Shown one piece after another: positions 33,006 through 43,185 of a stretch of 64,000 nucleotides of DNA. Position 1 is the stretch's first letter; every line of letters starts with the position of its first letter. The translations under genes were made by a program, and so were the position numbers. Under the pieces are notes generated by a model. That model saw only the letters and a program-made list of their open reading frames with translations, did no database searches and had not been told where the DNA came from. This stretch comes from Raphanus sativus (lineage: Eukaryota; Streptophyta; Magnoliopsida; Brassicales; Brassicaceae), in assembly GCF_000801105.2 (NCBI RefSeq), contig NC_079516.1:29053643-29117642 (forward strand), written 5' to 3'.

Positions 33006-34060
33006 CAGGCTGGTTTTGGATTTAAATAATTTTGCATGACTTTAAAAATATATTTCGAAGTCATTTGCTAAAGTAATTTATTAAAGAATATAATGTGGAA
33101 TATGTATATCTTTTACTTTTTTGCCAAGCTTCGGAAAAAGCTTTGTTGGTGCGTATTTTTGTATTATTGTTGGAAGATTGACCATATCAATCAAAACTAA
33201 ATTTATATTGATGGAAATTACTAGTCAGTTTCTTCATTCGATTCACAGAAATAATCGTAATGGGAAACGATATTCGATGGTCAATGGTTGATAATATAAC
33301 TAAATTTATTAATTTATTGAATATTTATTTTTAGAAGTTCCATTGTAAAATTAAATTAGTTACGAAGAATCGTTTTGTGATATTGGTGAGTTTAAGATTC
33401 CCTCTAGAAGTTTTTTCCCACCATTGTACCATTTGCTTTAATTTCTGAAGTCTAACAATTTTAAAAGAACACATATATTCTAAGGTTCGATGGATATAGA
33501 AAATTTTCGACGATAGTTTTGCCGTTTCTTCGATTCTTCTCAGGAATTATTGGAGAGAAGTAAATGGGTGAAAGAACAACACTACACGTGGGTTCTCTAA
33601 GGAGCTCTAACATCTGGATTAAAATTACTGGATGCCATAGTGATTGTATCTCGGGGTGGCAAATAAAGGTTTATCCAAGGTTCCTTGTATCTTCTCAGCA
33701 TCGTTTCCGCATAGGAGAAGATGGAGATCTCTTGTTTTGAGATTGAGAGTCGAAGTTGTAGCCGAATGGACAACTTAGAACTTATCTTTTTTGTTATCTT
33801 TGGTTGATATTCGAATAAAACCTTTAAATTTGCATTCCTTTGTATTTTATTGGGCAAGTTTAAGCTGGTTATTCTATTTTAATTTAAGATGACAAGAAAA
33901 AATTGAGATTAGTTTGCCATTTTACAAAGCGATAAAAATTATATAGTAATGAATAATGATTACATCATTCATTTTTTTTAATAAAGGATCAAAATTTTTG
34001 TAATGATTACATCATTCATGTGATGTAAGCATTTTATAACAATAATACACTCTAACCCTT
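33006..34060. other. Right flank of element B: repeat X and AT-rich DNA
   Basis: 33006-33175 continues repeat X (gccaagcttcggaaaaag, tttgttggtgcg). Beyond it no gene is supported; a minus-strand frame at 33597-33857 is unrecognised. taatgattacatcattcat occurs twice near 33955 and 33997. Confidence 0.45.
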
Positions 34061-34108
34061 CGTACCATTGACCAAGGTTTCAAAGTGAAACCTTTCTAAT
34101 GAAAAGTT

Positions 34109-34115
34109 TATATAA
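34109..34115 (+). promoter_or_regulatory. TATA box of orphan-frame copy 2
   Basis: tatataa about 80 bp before the ATG at 34194, in sequence conserved with the promoter-only copy at 20085-20275 (which has ctatttaagg at this place). A typical leader follows. Confidence 0.5.
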
Positions 34116-34193
34116 GAAGGAGGTTTACATTTCTTCATTTCTCACACTCAAAATATTCAAAACATAAAGAAGTTTCATTAAGATACATTATCA

Positions 34194-34412
34194 ATGGCAG
34201 CAAGAGGAAGAGGAGGAGGTGGTGGTGGTGGTGGTGGTGGTGGTGGAGGAGGTGGTGGAGGTGAGGTGGAGGTGGAGGTGGAGGTGGAGGTGGAGGTGGC
34301 GGAGGAGGAGGTGGTGGAGGTGGTGGTGGTGGAGGATGTTGATGAGGAGGAGAAGAAGCCCACATTTCTATCTTTTTCTCCAAATAATAAAATAGTGGTT
34401 TTATGTTTTTAA
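34194..34412 (+). CDS. Orphan Gly/Glu-Val-rich protein, copy 2 (72 residues)
   Basis: No recognised family. The product starts MAARGRGGGG, continues with about 17 glycines, then EVEVEVEVEV and an acidic segment VVVVEDVDEEEKK, and ends PTFLSFSPNNKIVVLCF. The ggt/gga/gtg repeat at 34210-34340 makes up most of it. Sequence before the ATG has a TATA box and a leader shared with the loci near 18464-19200 and 20085-20275. Sequence after the stop (ctaagtgtgtaggagttttg, tgactccat, aaacattgttcttgt) matches the 3' flank of copy 1. The trinucleotide tract differs completely in length and phase between the copies, so the protein is not conserved while the flanks are. It may be non-coding. Confidence 0.4.
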   Translation: MAARGRGGGGGGGGGGGGGGGGGEVEVEVEVEVEVAEEEVVEVVVVEDVDEEEKKPTFLSFSPNNKIVVLCF

Positions 34413-34559
34413 CTTTGAGGACAAACCCACTTTTCCGTTTTATTTCTTATTTGTATTTCTAAGTGTGTAGGAGTTTTGACTCCATAATTGTCAATTGAAA
34501 TTAAAACATTGTTCTTGTTTTCTTACTAGTATAAAAGCAAATAATAAGAAATTTTGTGT

Positions 34560-34795
34560 TGCTATAACTAAATTTTGAAACAAATCTGAGTGAATTAAAA
34601 ATAAAACATTGTATTAATGGCTTGTGTATTGAAAGAGTTATTCTTGAGTTCTTTTTTTTCTTTAATCTCAATATACCAATTTCAAATTTTTTACTTTCAA
34701 TAGTTTACAAGCTAAGTTGGTATGTTAGAATATTACTTTTGAGCTAATTAGGAACTCAACAATCCAATAAAGCAAAATAAATAGGAAAGGAGGAG
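34560..34795. other. AT-rich sequence without a gene
   Basis: Nothing recognised. Confidence 0.4.
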
Positions 34796-34796
34796 A

Positions 34797-35010
34797 CAAA
34801 TTTCAGAGACATATCCATGAAGAATAAGCCACATAGAAGGATTGTTGAGGGCTTCCACTAGGTTCAAATAGTCAGATTCAAAGATCATTCTTTTTATTCT
34901 CATATTGTCAAGGCAGTTCATTGTCCACGTGAGAGCAGCGCTGTTTCAGCTTCCAGTGGAGACAATAGCTTGGGAAAGCACTTTGCTCTAATCCAATGCA
35001 TATCACCTAC
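34797..35010 (-). pseudogene. RNase H-like (RVT_3 type) domain fragment
   Basis: The minus strand encodes LSPLEAETA, then after a frameshift AALTWTMNCLDNMRIKRMIF and ESDYLNLVEALNNP. The EAE and ESD motifs, the AL.W pattern and spacing are those of the RNase H-like domain at the end of many plant LINE-type polyproteins. It is isolated, with no adjacent reverse transcriptase. Confidence 0.7.
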
Positions 35011-35039
35011 CTTGAAGTCAGAGATATGCATACAATGAG

Positions 35040-35290
35040 TGATGAGAAACAAATGTTGAAATCGAAAATAGAAAGTATAAGTGAAAAAGAAAGAAGTCCG
35101 ACAATTATTTGTCTCCTACGATAAACTATTGTTCGAAGATCGGACTAGCAATATCAAAGGATTGTTAAGCTCGACCTAAATCTCTTTTTCTCAAATAAAT
35201 CTAGGTCGGTAATGTTTCCCTCTCCAGGTTGCTGCGTGCGTCTTTGGTGATGTATTTCCTCCATATATATAGTGGATGGATCCTCCGACA
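35040..35290 (-). repeat. Possible LTR remnant, minus strand
   Basis: On the minus strand there is a TATA-like ctatatatatgg (near 35270) followed by sequence resembling an R-U5 leader (gacctagatttatttgag, then gttcgaacaatag). No TG..CA border or duplication was found; the assignment is weak. Confidence 0.3.
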
Positions 35291-35795
35291 TGTAGGTGCT
35301 GGGGTTCACTCACCTACAAGACCCAAGATGATAAGGATTTCGGCCCACTAAACCGACCCGACAGCTCAGCTCGTTCCGACCGGCGCTCAGAGGAAGGAAT
35401 GTTTTGGTGTCGACAAGCGTAGCAGCCAAGAAAGAGCAGTTCGCTCGGCTCAGAAAGAAAAGATCCTGACCCGTCTCGCGGCCTAGCGAGCAAAGGCCCA
35501 TTAGGTTAAATTCTGCAAGGAACCAAGGGACGCCATCTATTTAAAGAGGAAGGAGACGAAAGAAGGGCATCCAAAATCACACACACTCACTTGGCGGCTA
35601 GAACTAGAGTTTCCATCGCTCTTTTCTCTCCGACTTGTACTTTCGCCGGGAAAGTTCCCCAAGCTCAGGCTTGTTTTCCGATCATTTTCCTTACTTGTAA
35701 TCACCTATTTTTGATTTAGCAATAAAACGCCTTTGAACTGCGCCACCGACGAATTCCATCGTATTTACTAGTTTAGACCGAACTCGGTTTAAACA
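35291..35795 (+). repeat. Element D 5' LTR (505 bp)
   Basis: Starts TGTAGGTGCTGGGGTTCA and ends gtttaaaca immediately before a PBS. A TATA-like TATTTAAA at 35538-35545 precedes a leader with a CT-rich stretch. The 5' border is inferred from the first plausible TG; no TSD partner is in the window. Confidence 0.7.
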
Positions 35796-35797
35796 GT

Positions 35798-35815
35798 TGG
35801 TGCCCACCGTGGAGC
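35798..35815 (+). other. Element D primer binding site
   Basis: TGGTGCCCACCGTGGAGC two bases after the LTR, a PBS sequence common among plant Gypsy elements and different from those of B, C and E2. Confidence 0.75.
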
Positions 35816-35935
35816 AGACAAATTAGAGTTACCTCGCATAAATTGCCATAACTATCGAAGCAACGAGTTCCGGCGAAGGACCGGGGCCACTCCCCGTCGA
35901 AGATAACACCAACGACAAACTTCATCGAAACCATC

Positions 35936-36550
35936 ATGGAGCGACTTGCCCAGCAAGACGCCGCCCAGAAAGCTACAACAGAGCAACTCGCCGTTATCGC
36001 CGCCCTCCTAGCTCCACTCGCTGAAAACCCTAGCGTGCCAACGACGGCAACTATACGCAGACAGCTATTTTGTACGGAAGCTACGGCTTTCCCGAACAGA
36101 CGCACGTCGCTCCCACTGCTACTTTTGGAGCACCGCACACCGTCGGGACCCCAACGAGATAACATCCCGAGAAATAGTGGAGCTCAAGCTTTCTCTCCAG
36201 AACATCAACTCCAAGATCCACCACGTCACCCTGTATGTGCATTCAAAGTTTCGCGATGATCTATATCGTAATCCACCGTCTTCTCTTCAGGACGTGATCG
36301 CTCGATCCCACAACTTCTTAAAAATAGAAAAAGATACCAAGGCCATCCTGAGTAAGCATAACGCGCCAGCCAGCAAACTCGCCCTAACTAAAGGACATGG
36401 ACCTAAAGTAGAGCCCGCCAGCATTCCAACGGAACGCCGCACGAAAAAAAAAGAAAGGCTATCTCTATGTCGTTGACAAGGACGCCATACCCGCTTCCGC
36501 AGTGGTCGTCCGAGAAAAAGGCTGGAACCATTGGAATCGCGAATTAAGCG
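35936..36550 (+). pseudogene. Element D gag, N-terminal and middle part
   Basis: It starts MERLAQQDAAQKATTEQL, a coiled N-terminus, and soon shifts frame. The second frame (36177-36476) holds part of the gag domain (KFRDDLYRNPPSSLQDVIAR, then AHNF-type SHNFLKIEKDT) and a basic segment. Much of the gag core seems deleted between the two parts. The coding continues beyond E2 at 49510. No zinc knuckle is in this part. Confidence 0.7.
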
Positions 36551-36762
36551 ATAAATGTTGGGGTCAAAAACGGTTATCTCGAAATCAACGGCTAAGTCTA
36601 TTTGTCATACGAAAGTATAAGGAAGAAACAGGAAGTGATCTAAGTTTGGATAGGCCGAACGACAAGGAATCCGCCTTGAAACTTCAAAGAGCCCGTTCTC
36701 TCAAACCGTGAGGACCCAAAAAACGATCAACATATCAAATCGAAGCCCTCGTCGAGACGCAC

Positions 36763-37330
36763 GTGCTGGTCCGTAGCCGCCAGGCAGCTAGCCCCCGTGC
36801 TGGCCGTGGCCGCCGGCGGCTAGCGCCCATGCTGGCCGTGGCCGCCGGGCGGCTAGCCCCGTGCTGGCCGTGGCCGGCGGCGGCTAGCGCCCGTGCTGGC
36901 CGTGGTCCCCGGGCGGCTAGCCCCGTGCTGGCCGTGGCCGCCGGCGGCTAGCGCCCGTGACGGCCGTGGTCGCCGGGCGGCTAGCCCCGTGCTGGCCGTG
37001 GCCGCCGGCGGCTAGCGCCCGTGACGGCCGTGGTCGCCGGGCGGCTAGCCCCGTGCTGGCCGTGGCCGCCGGCGGCTAGCGCCCGTGACGGCCGTGGTCG
37101 CCGGGCGGCAAGCCCCGTGCTGGCCGTGGCCGCCGGCGGCTAGCGCCCGGGACGACCGTGGTCGCCGGGCGGCTAGCCCCGTGCTGGCCGTGGCCGGCGG
37201 CGGCTAGCGCCCGTAACGGCCGTGGTCGCCGGGCGGCTAGCCCCGTGCTGGCTGTGGCCGCCGGCGGCTAGCGCCCGTGACGGCCGTGGTCGCCGGGCGG
37301 CTAGCCTTGTGCTGGCTCGGGTCGTCGGAT
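36763..37330. repeat. GC-rich 32-bp minisatellite in LTR2 U3
   Basis: About 18 monomers. In the right two thirds the dimer is homogeneous: one monomer with gctggccgtggccgccggcg, the other with gacggccgtggtcgccgggc, alternating every 32 bp, so the true repeat unit is 64 bp. Confidence 0.92.
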
Positions 37331-37832
37331 GACAAGCTTCCGTGCATAAGTTCTAGGCCCCGGCCGTCAGAAGTATGTACTTTGCGTCTTTCCCAAGTTT
37401 TCGCGGAACGAATCGTTGAGATTCCGCGTACAAAACTCCCGCTCTTACTCCAAACTAAGATCGTCGGAAACACTTCGGAATATCTTAAATTCTTCGTGCG
37501 AAACAGTGATGGTTATCTTAAGACACCACTCATCTCAACTCTACGAAGGATTGAAGATCTTCCGAAGAAATCGTAGAAAAACAACGGATGTCCTAGAAAC
37601 GGCCCGAAAGGGACCAAACGCGATCGGACAGTCCGTTTACCATTATCTGAGATATATACGACGATTTACGTTTATCTTTACATAACAAGATGAATGTTAA
37701 ATTTCCGGAAGGATAAATGTCAAGTTTCCCGAAGATAAATGTCAAGTTTCCCGATAAACACGAAGTCCGACGAAAATGGAAAGAAAGCCCGCCCTGCGGC
37801 CCAGAAGGAGAATAGACCGTCATAAGAAGGAG

Positions 37833-37840
37833 TATATAAA
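37833..37840 (+). promoter_or_regulatory. TATA box of LTR2
   Basis: TATATAAA in the conserved context gaaggagtatataaaggagc. Confidence 0.75.
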
Positions 37841-38225
37841 GGAGCTTTGGGAGAGGAAGAAGGGCAGAGAGAAAATCCTAGAGAGAGAGCAAATCCGAAA
37901 CCTAGGGACTTAGAGAATTTCCTGCTAGCTTAGGAATTAGGAGGTTAGACTAGCGGAGCAAGACTTAGAACGTTTTGTCTCCTGTATTTCCGTCGTTTTT
38001 CGCTTCAGCGTTTCTCTACTTCCCTTTCCGGAAGAATATTGTATTCAATTTTTCATCTATTCAATAAAAACGCCTTAGTGCAATTTTTCCGCTACGTTGC
38101 CTTGTTCTATCAATTTCGTTTGGTTGTCGCAGAGAATCCGAGCCTTCAGGGAAAACTAGGTTTACTTGGTTTTCCTTCGATTTATTTAACTAAAATCGAC
38201 AGTGCGAATTTCGGTTCCCACAGTT

Positions 38226-38243
38226 TGGCGCTAGAAGGAGGGG
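38226..38243 (+). other. E2 primer binding site
   Basis: TGGCGCTAGAAGGAGGGG, three bases after the LTR; element C has the same PBS with one change (51215). Both elements therefore probably use the same tRNA primer. Confidence 0.8.
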
Positions 38244-38288
38244 AGGTCGGATTCTCTTACTCAAAAACCTACGATTGGTAACAACAGC

Positions 38289-39973
38289 ATGACCGCATCA
38301 CCTGTCCGCAACATCGTGTCATTCGGGGACGGAGCAACGGCTGGTCAAGCCAAACCTCACGACGAACTCCTCGTTATCAGACTAACGATCCAGGACATCG
38401 ACGTAGCGAGAATATTGGTCGACACCGGATGCTCGACAAATATTATATATAAAAACACTCTCGAGAGGATGGGAATCGACCTAAGCACTATCACGGACGA
38501 TCCTAATCCAATAATCGGACTCTCATGAAACATCACGATGACCCTCGGCTCAGTCAATCTCTCGGTTGGAGCCAGGAGCGTCACGAAGATGGTGGAATTT
38601 TTGGTAGTCGACGGTCCAGCAGCATATAACGCGATCGTCGGGACTCGGTGGTTAAACTCCATGCGAGCAATCCCCTCGACTTTCCATCAGTGCCTCAAAT
38701 TTCCGACCCTCCTAGGAGTTGAAACAATACAAGGAGATCGTAAAGCACCGCAAGTCTGCTTGGCCGCTGGGTTAAAACGAAAATACTCTGAGCCCGAAAC
38801 TAATCCAAAAAAGCAAACAACCCACAAACCAGCATCGCAGGATCCTCCAGAAACCTTCTGGCAATCGCAAAGAGCTGAAGCCCTAGAAGGGAAACGTGAG
38901 CCCACCTGCGAACCGGTAATTTCGGTCTGCCTCGACGAGACTAACCCAGAGCGGTGCGTGGAGATTGGAGCCAATCTCCGCGATCCATTGAAAGCAGAAC
39001 TCATCGCATGTCTCAAAAAGAACCTTAACACGTTCGCTTGGGCTGCGGAAGATATGCCAGGAATCGACATCAACATAACATGTCACGAACTCAACATCGA
39101 TCCAACTCATAAACCCGTAAAACAAAAGAGGCGAAAGCTGGGCCCTGAACGGGCAACTGCGGTTAATGAAGAAGTCGAAAGACTCCTCAAAGTTGGATCG
39201 ATAACGGAAGTAAGATATCCCGACTGGCTCGCCAATCCCGTCGTCGTCAAGAAGAAGAACGGGAAATGGCGAGTGTGCGTCGACTTCACTGATCTCAACA
39301 AAGCATGCCCGAAGGATTGTTTTCCGCTTCCGCACATCGACCGTCTGGTCGAGGCAACCGCAGGAAACAAACTCCTATCGTTCATGGACGCGTTCTCCGG
39401 TTACAATCAAATCATGATGAATCCCGAAGACCGCGAGAAGACAGCATTCATTACCGACCGAGGGACCTATTGCTACAAAGTGATGCCTTTCGGTCTTAAG
39501 AATGCCGGCGCCACGTATCAGCGGCTCGTCAATCGGATGTTTGCCGAGCAACTCGGAAAAACTATGGAGGTGTATATCGACGATATGTTGGTAAAATCTC
39601 TTGACGAACGCGACCACGTAGTCCACCTAGAGGAATGCTTTGAGAGATTGAACCAGCACAACATGAAACTCAATCCAGCAAAATGTAGATTCGCTGTGGC
39701 TTCCGGAGAATTTCTCGGGTACCTCGTAACATTCCGCGGAATAGAGGCCAATCCGAAACAAATCAACGCATTGATAGAAATGGCCTCCCCGAGAACCAAG
39801 CGGGAAGTCCAAAGGCTGACCGGACGAGTTGCGGCCTTGAACCGATTCATATCGCGCTCCACAGATAAGTGTCTCCCATTCTACGAAACCTTGAAGGGAA
39901 ACAAAAAATTTGAGTGGTCGGAAGATTGCGAGAAAGCTTTCCAACAGCTGAAACAGTATCTGGCCACCCCTCC
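38289..39973 (+). pseudogene. E2 protease and reverse transcriptase (5' part)
   Basis: The first frame (80 codons) carries the aspartic protease active site as LVDTGCSTNIIY (Asp45-Thr-Gly). An in-frame TGA at 38526 then interrupts what is otherwise one frame to 39973. After it come the second half of protease (AAYNAIVGTRWLNSM), a linker, and reverse transcriptase with KKKNGKWRVCVDFTDLNKA, FPLPHIDRLVEA, YCYKVMPFGLKNAGATYQ and VYIDDMLVKS. The thumb/connection region (LTGRVAALNRFIS) follows. Coding is cut at 39974, within LATPP, by the inserted solo LTR. Apart from the stop and insertion this pol is well preserved. The absence of gag upstream is unusual. Confidence 0.94.
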
Positions 39974-42900
39974 TGTAATAACCCTCCCGAAGGGATAAAA
40001 TGGTCGAGAGAGTAAAAGTCAAGATCTGGAGCCAAGCTTTTGGGAATCAAAGAGTCATGAAGAATGTTGAGTTTGGATCATTTAAAACTTGACATGGATC
40101 GGAGAAAATAGAAGATTGGTCGAGCATCAACCTTGTGGTCAAATTGCGGACGATACGGATCGATCTGGAAATTTCGAAGTACGAAAAGGTCAAGAATGGA
40201 TCGTAAGTGAAGCATTAGTCGAATTAAGCTGCTCTACTCTTTACAGAAGAATCTTAGATTGATCAGACGGACGTTTTGGAAGCATAACCTTTTTGGAAGC
40301 ACGACGGGATAGAAGCACGACGTTTTCGAAGCATGACGTGACTTAGCCGCTAAGTTTTCCCCGAAACTTCGTATGACCGAAATATTATTTCAGAGACATT
40401 ATAAGTCGGAAGCAGGACGGGAATTAAGCAGGACGGGAAGCAAGCATGACGGAAAGCAAGCACGACGGGAAAACCCGAAATCGACCAAAAACCCTGATTT
40501 CGGTATTGTCTATTTTTCGAGGAAGCCGGAGACTCGGAAAATATTTTTCTCCAAGTTCAGAATCCTTATGGAGTCTATTAGTAATACTCAGAGCATCAGA
40601 ACGGGAGGGGAAAAATATTCGGGATTAATCACGGGTCGAAAATAAGCCGGGAAGGCCGAAATCGCGCAAATCGACCGGGAAGCTCGAGGTGGCTTGATCT
40701 GAGGGATCAGAACGTGGTGTCAACCATCCAAGAAGCTGAGTGCCATCACCAGGAGGAGGTGTAGGCGTGCATGAGTCAGTTCCATGCAGCCTGACACCCG
40801 AAGCACGACATGGCGCGATATCTGCAGTCTGCGCATGCGAATCGACACCCAGGGGACTCGTGTGTCGCGATGCAAGCACTCCAGCCAGTCTGAGAGACAT
40901 GTGGACGTGCTGCTGTCATCTGGCATGTGAGGGAGTCATGCTGTGTGACATATGGACGCCCGTGTGTCGCAACGCATGCAACCGGAAGCATGCGCGACGA
41001 CACACAGGCGATAGGGTGGCACCATTTCAATGGTTGGCCATATCTATATAAACCCAGCTCCCCCAGCTCGTTTCATTCATTCCTCACACTCAAACATCAC
41101 TCTAAAACCGTGGGTTAGTGAGAGAAAGAGAAGTAGAAAAAAGAATCAAGAGGTTTGGAGCTATTTCGAAGAAGTTAGAGCATTCTTAAGAGCTGTTACT
41201 CTACCGAAGTCCGAGAAGAATATCCAGAAGCTAGAGGAGGTTCTGTCCAAGTCCTGATTCGTCCATACCAGTCCATTCCAGATATTGAAGACGGGTTTTG
41301 GCTAGGCTCTCTCCGATCGGCACGCTGCAAGAACACTGTGAGTTGGTTTATTTGAGTTCCACTTGGAACTTAGGATAGATCGAGTAGCATATAGAGTATA
41401 ATGCTCACGCTGTTGCATGATAGAGTCCTTAGGGTTATTTGCTTTATAAACCGGACTCAGTTTAGCACGGGCTAAGATGAGATATATTTAAGGAATTAAG
41501 ACTGAGATAAATAACCTGACTAGGACTAGGATGATTGATACAATTATGCATGAACCGGTATAGTATGATAAATTATGGCTTAGCAGAATTGGCATAGGAT
41601 TCATAGGCATGTCTTGCTTTATTTATTTTCTGGGTTGAGTAGATTTGGATTAGACTTGCCTTAGAGATATTAGGTTGTTTGCTTGGTAGTTGGCAGGTTT
41701 GTTTTGTGCAGGGTTTGTGTTGTTCTGGAGATCTTGGCCATATAGGCCGATTTCCTTGTTAGTGTCGTGTTGGTACAAGGGTCTTAAGCCATATAGGCTG
41801 GACTTCTAGTACTGGTAGTTAGTGTTGTAGACTCCTTAGTATTGTTGAGTTGTGTAGGAGTCTTGTCCTTAGGTCTTTCCTAGGGATTATTGTGTAGTGT
41901 TGGTTTTGCCGACAGTATGTGCGTAACCCGCCCATACTAGGCTTGTGTAGGGTTGATTTGTGTTTCCTCGCTGCCTCGTATTTAGCGGGTTTAAGGAAAC
42001 CCCTTATTCGCTGGATCGGGATGACTCACAGAGACGGGATCATGGCCTATGGCTGAGTGATTACACGACGGTGTAATGTGACAGTGACCCGAAGGACTGT
42101 GGGCTGTCGAGCGGTGACCCGAAGGACTGTGGGCCGCGGTCGGTTGAAAGTTCCTCTCTTCTGGCCTTTGTGGTAGGAAGTTAGGATGTTGCCGATTTTG
42201 GGGATGAACACGAAGTCACCATTTCCCGGGTTAGAGTATTTTATTTTGTTAAGTGGTGTCTAGTTAGAGAGCTGTGTCGAGTTAGTTTATTTATTGTTGT
42301 GTTAAGGGTTGCGGTACCCTTGAGTTAGTGTTAGCACCGAGATACGGTGTTAACTTAGATCGAGTATTGATTGTTAGAATTGCTAGGGATCCGTTCGTTT
42401 AGTTGGCCGTTTGGCAAGCTGTTAGTTTTAGATTAAGGTCGAGCATACCTTAGTCGGTGTGGATTAAGGATTAGCCTTAGGCTTTATTATTGCGCTTAGG
42501 CTAGATTGCTTGTTGTTTTTGGGTTGTTTGGGCTAGCTACATTAGGATTTGGGTTAGAGGTAGCCAGCTCACTGGGTAACCTTAGGTTGCTCACCCAACT
42601 CTCGTTGTCCTTTTTGCAGGAGTTCAGGTTGTAGAAGATCGGATACGTAGGCCGCCGGAGTAGATTTGCAGTGCATTGTGCTACGGTTTGATTCTTAAAC
42701 ATTACTTTTCCGTTGCGTTTTATTCGGGTTTGGGATCCCTAAAATATTGCAAATATTCTTAAAAGACTTAGAATTTATTTAAAATTGAACGGGTCCAATA
42801 TGATATTGGTTTAGTCCGAACCGACACAACGTTAGCTCTTGGTACGGGTTGAAAAGCCTTAGGCCTCGATCTAACGGAAAACGTTAACTTCGGGTACGGG

Positions 42901-43185
42901 TTGCAAAGCCTTATGCCTTGAGTTAGCGGGATGTGTTAGTGGATGAACTGGTCTAAGTTGCGGAGTAAATTCTGTGGCACTGACTGGATCGTCCCTAGCT
43001 CGTCATGTAGCGCTTCCGGACCATGGTGTTGGGTTGGACGGTCAGTCATGTTCTTGTTTGATTGTTGGCTGGCCGGTTGACCTTTCATCTCCAACCCTTA
43101 GTGTTGGTCGCTCCGCCGGTCATGTTCTTGTTTGATTGTTGGCCGGTGGTTTGACCGATGTCTAGGACGGTTCGGGGGTGTTACA
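39974..43185 (+). repeat. 3.2-kb solo LTR of chromovirus type inside E2 pol
   Basis: The insertion starts TGTAATAACCCTCC and ends GGGGGTGTTACA, imperfectly inverted termini of the kind seen in Del/Tekay chromoviruses. The target duplication CCTCC (39969-39973 and 43186-43190) flanks it exactly. There is no PBS, purine tract or coding sequence, so it is a solo LTR of 3212 bp. TATATAAA lies at 41045-41052. Local repeats include 16-bp aagca(g/t)gacggg units at 40405-40475, gtgacccgaaggactgtggg twice near 42090, and a duplicated catgttcttgtttgattgtt near 43048 and 43121. The family name is inferred from termini and length only. Confidence 0.85.
41045..41052 (+). promoter_or_regulatory. TATA box of the solo LTR
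   Basis: TATATAAA followed after about 30 bp by a CA-rich start region (ttcattcattcctcacac). Confidence 0.6.

Larger units (their letters stand above)
36556..38222 (+). repeat. LTR2: E2 5' LTR (1667 bp)
   Basis: TGTTGGGGTCAAAAACGG to ggttcccaca. U3 holds a large GC minisatellite (36763-37330); TATATAAA at 37833-37840; U5 contains cgcttcagcgtttctctac, unlike the U5 of LTR1. Confidence 0.96.

Noticed and set aside
34135..34383. Minus-strand poly-Pro/His frame
   Set aside because: Shadow of the ggt/gga tract of the plus-strand orphan frame; no conserved upstream sequence on that strand.
36763..37330. CRISPR-like array
   Set aside because: Regular 32-bp spacing, but there are no unique spacers: the units are contiguous repeats in a plant LTR.
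36763..37330. CpG island of a host gene promoter
   Set aside because: The GC-rich tract is part of the retrotransposon U3 and repeats in every LTR of the family; no host gene follows.
40373..41257. Several short frames in the 3.2-kb solo LTR
   Set aside because: They lie in U3 and around the TATA box, overlap each other on both strands and show no domain.
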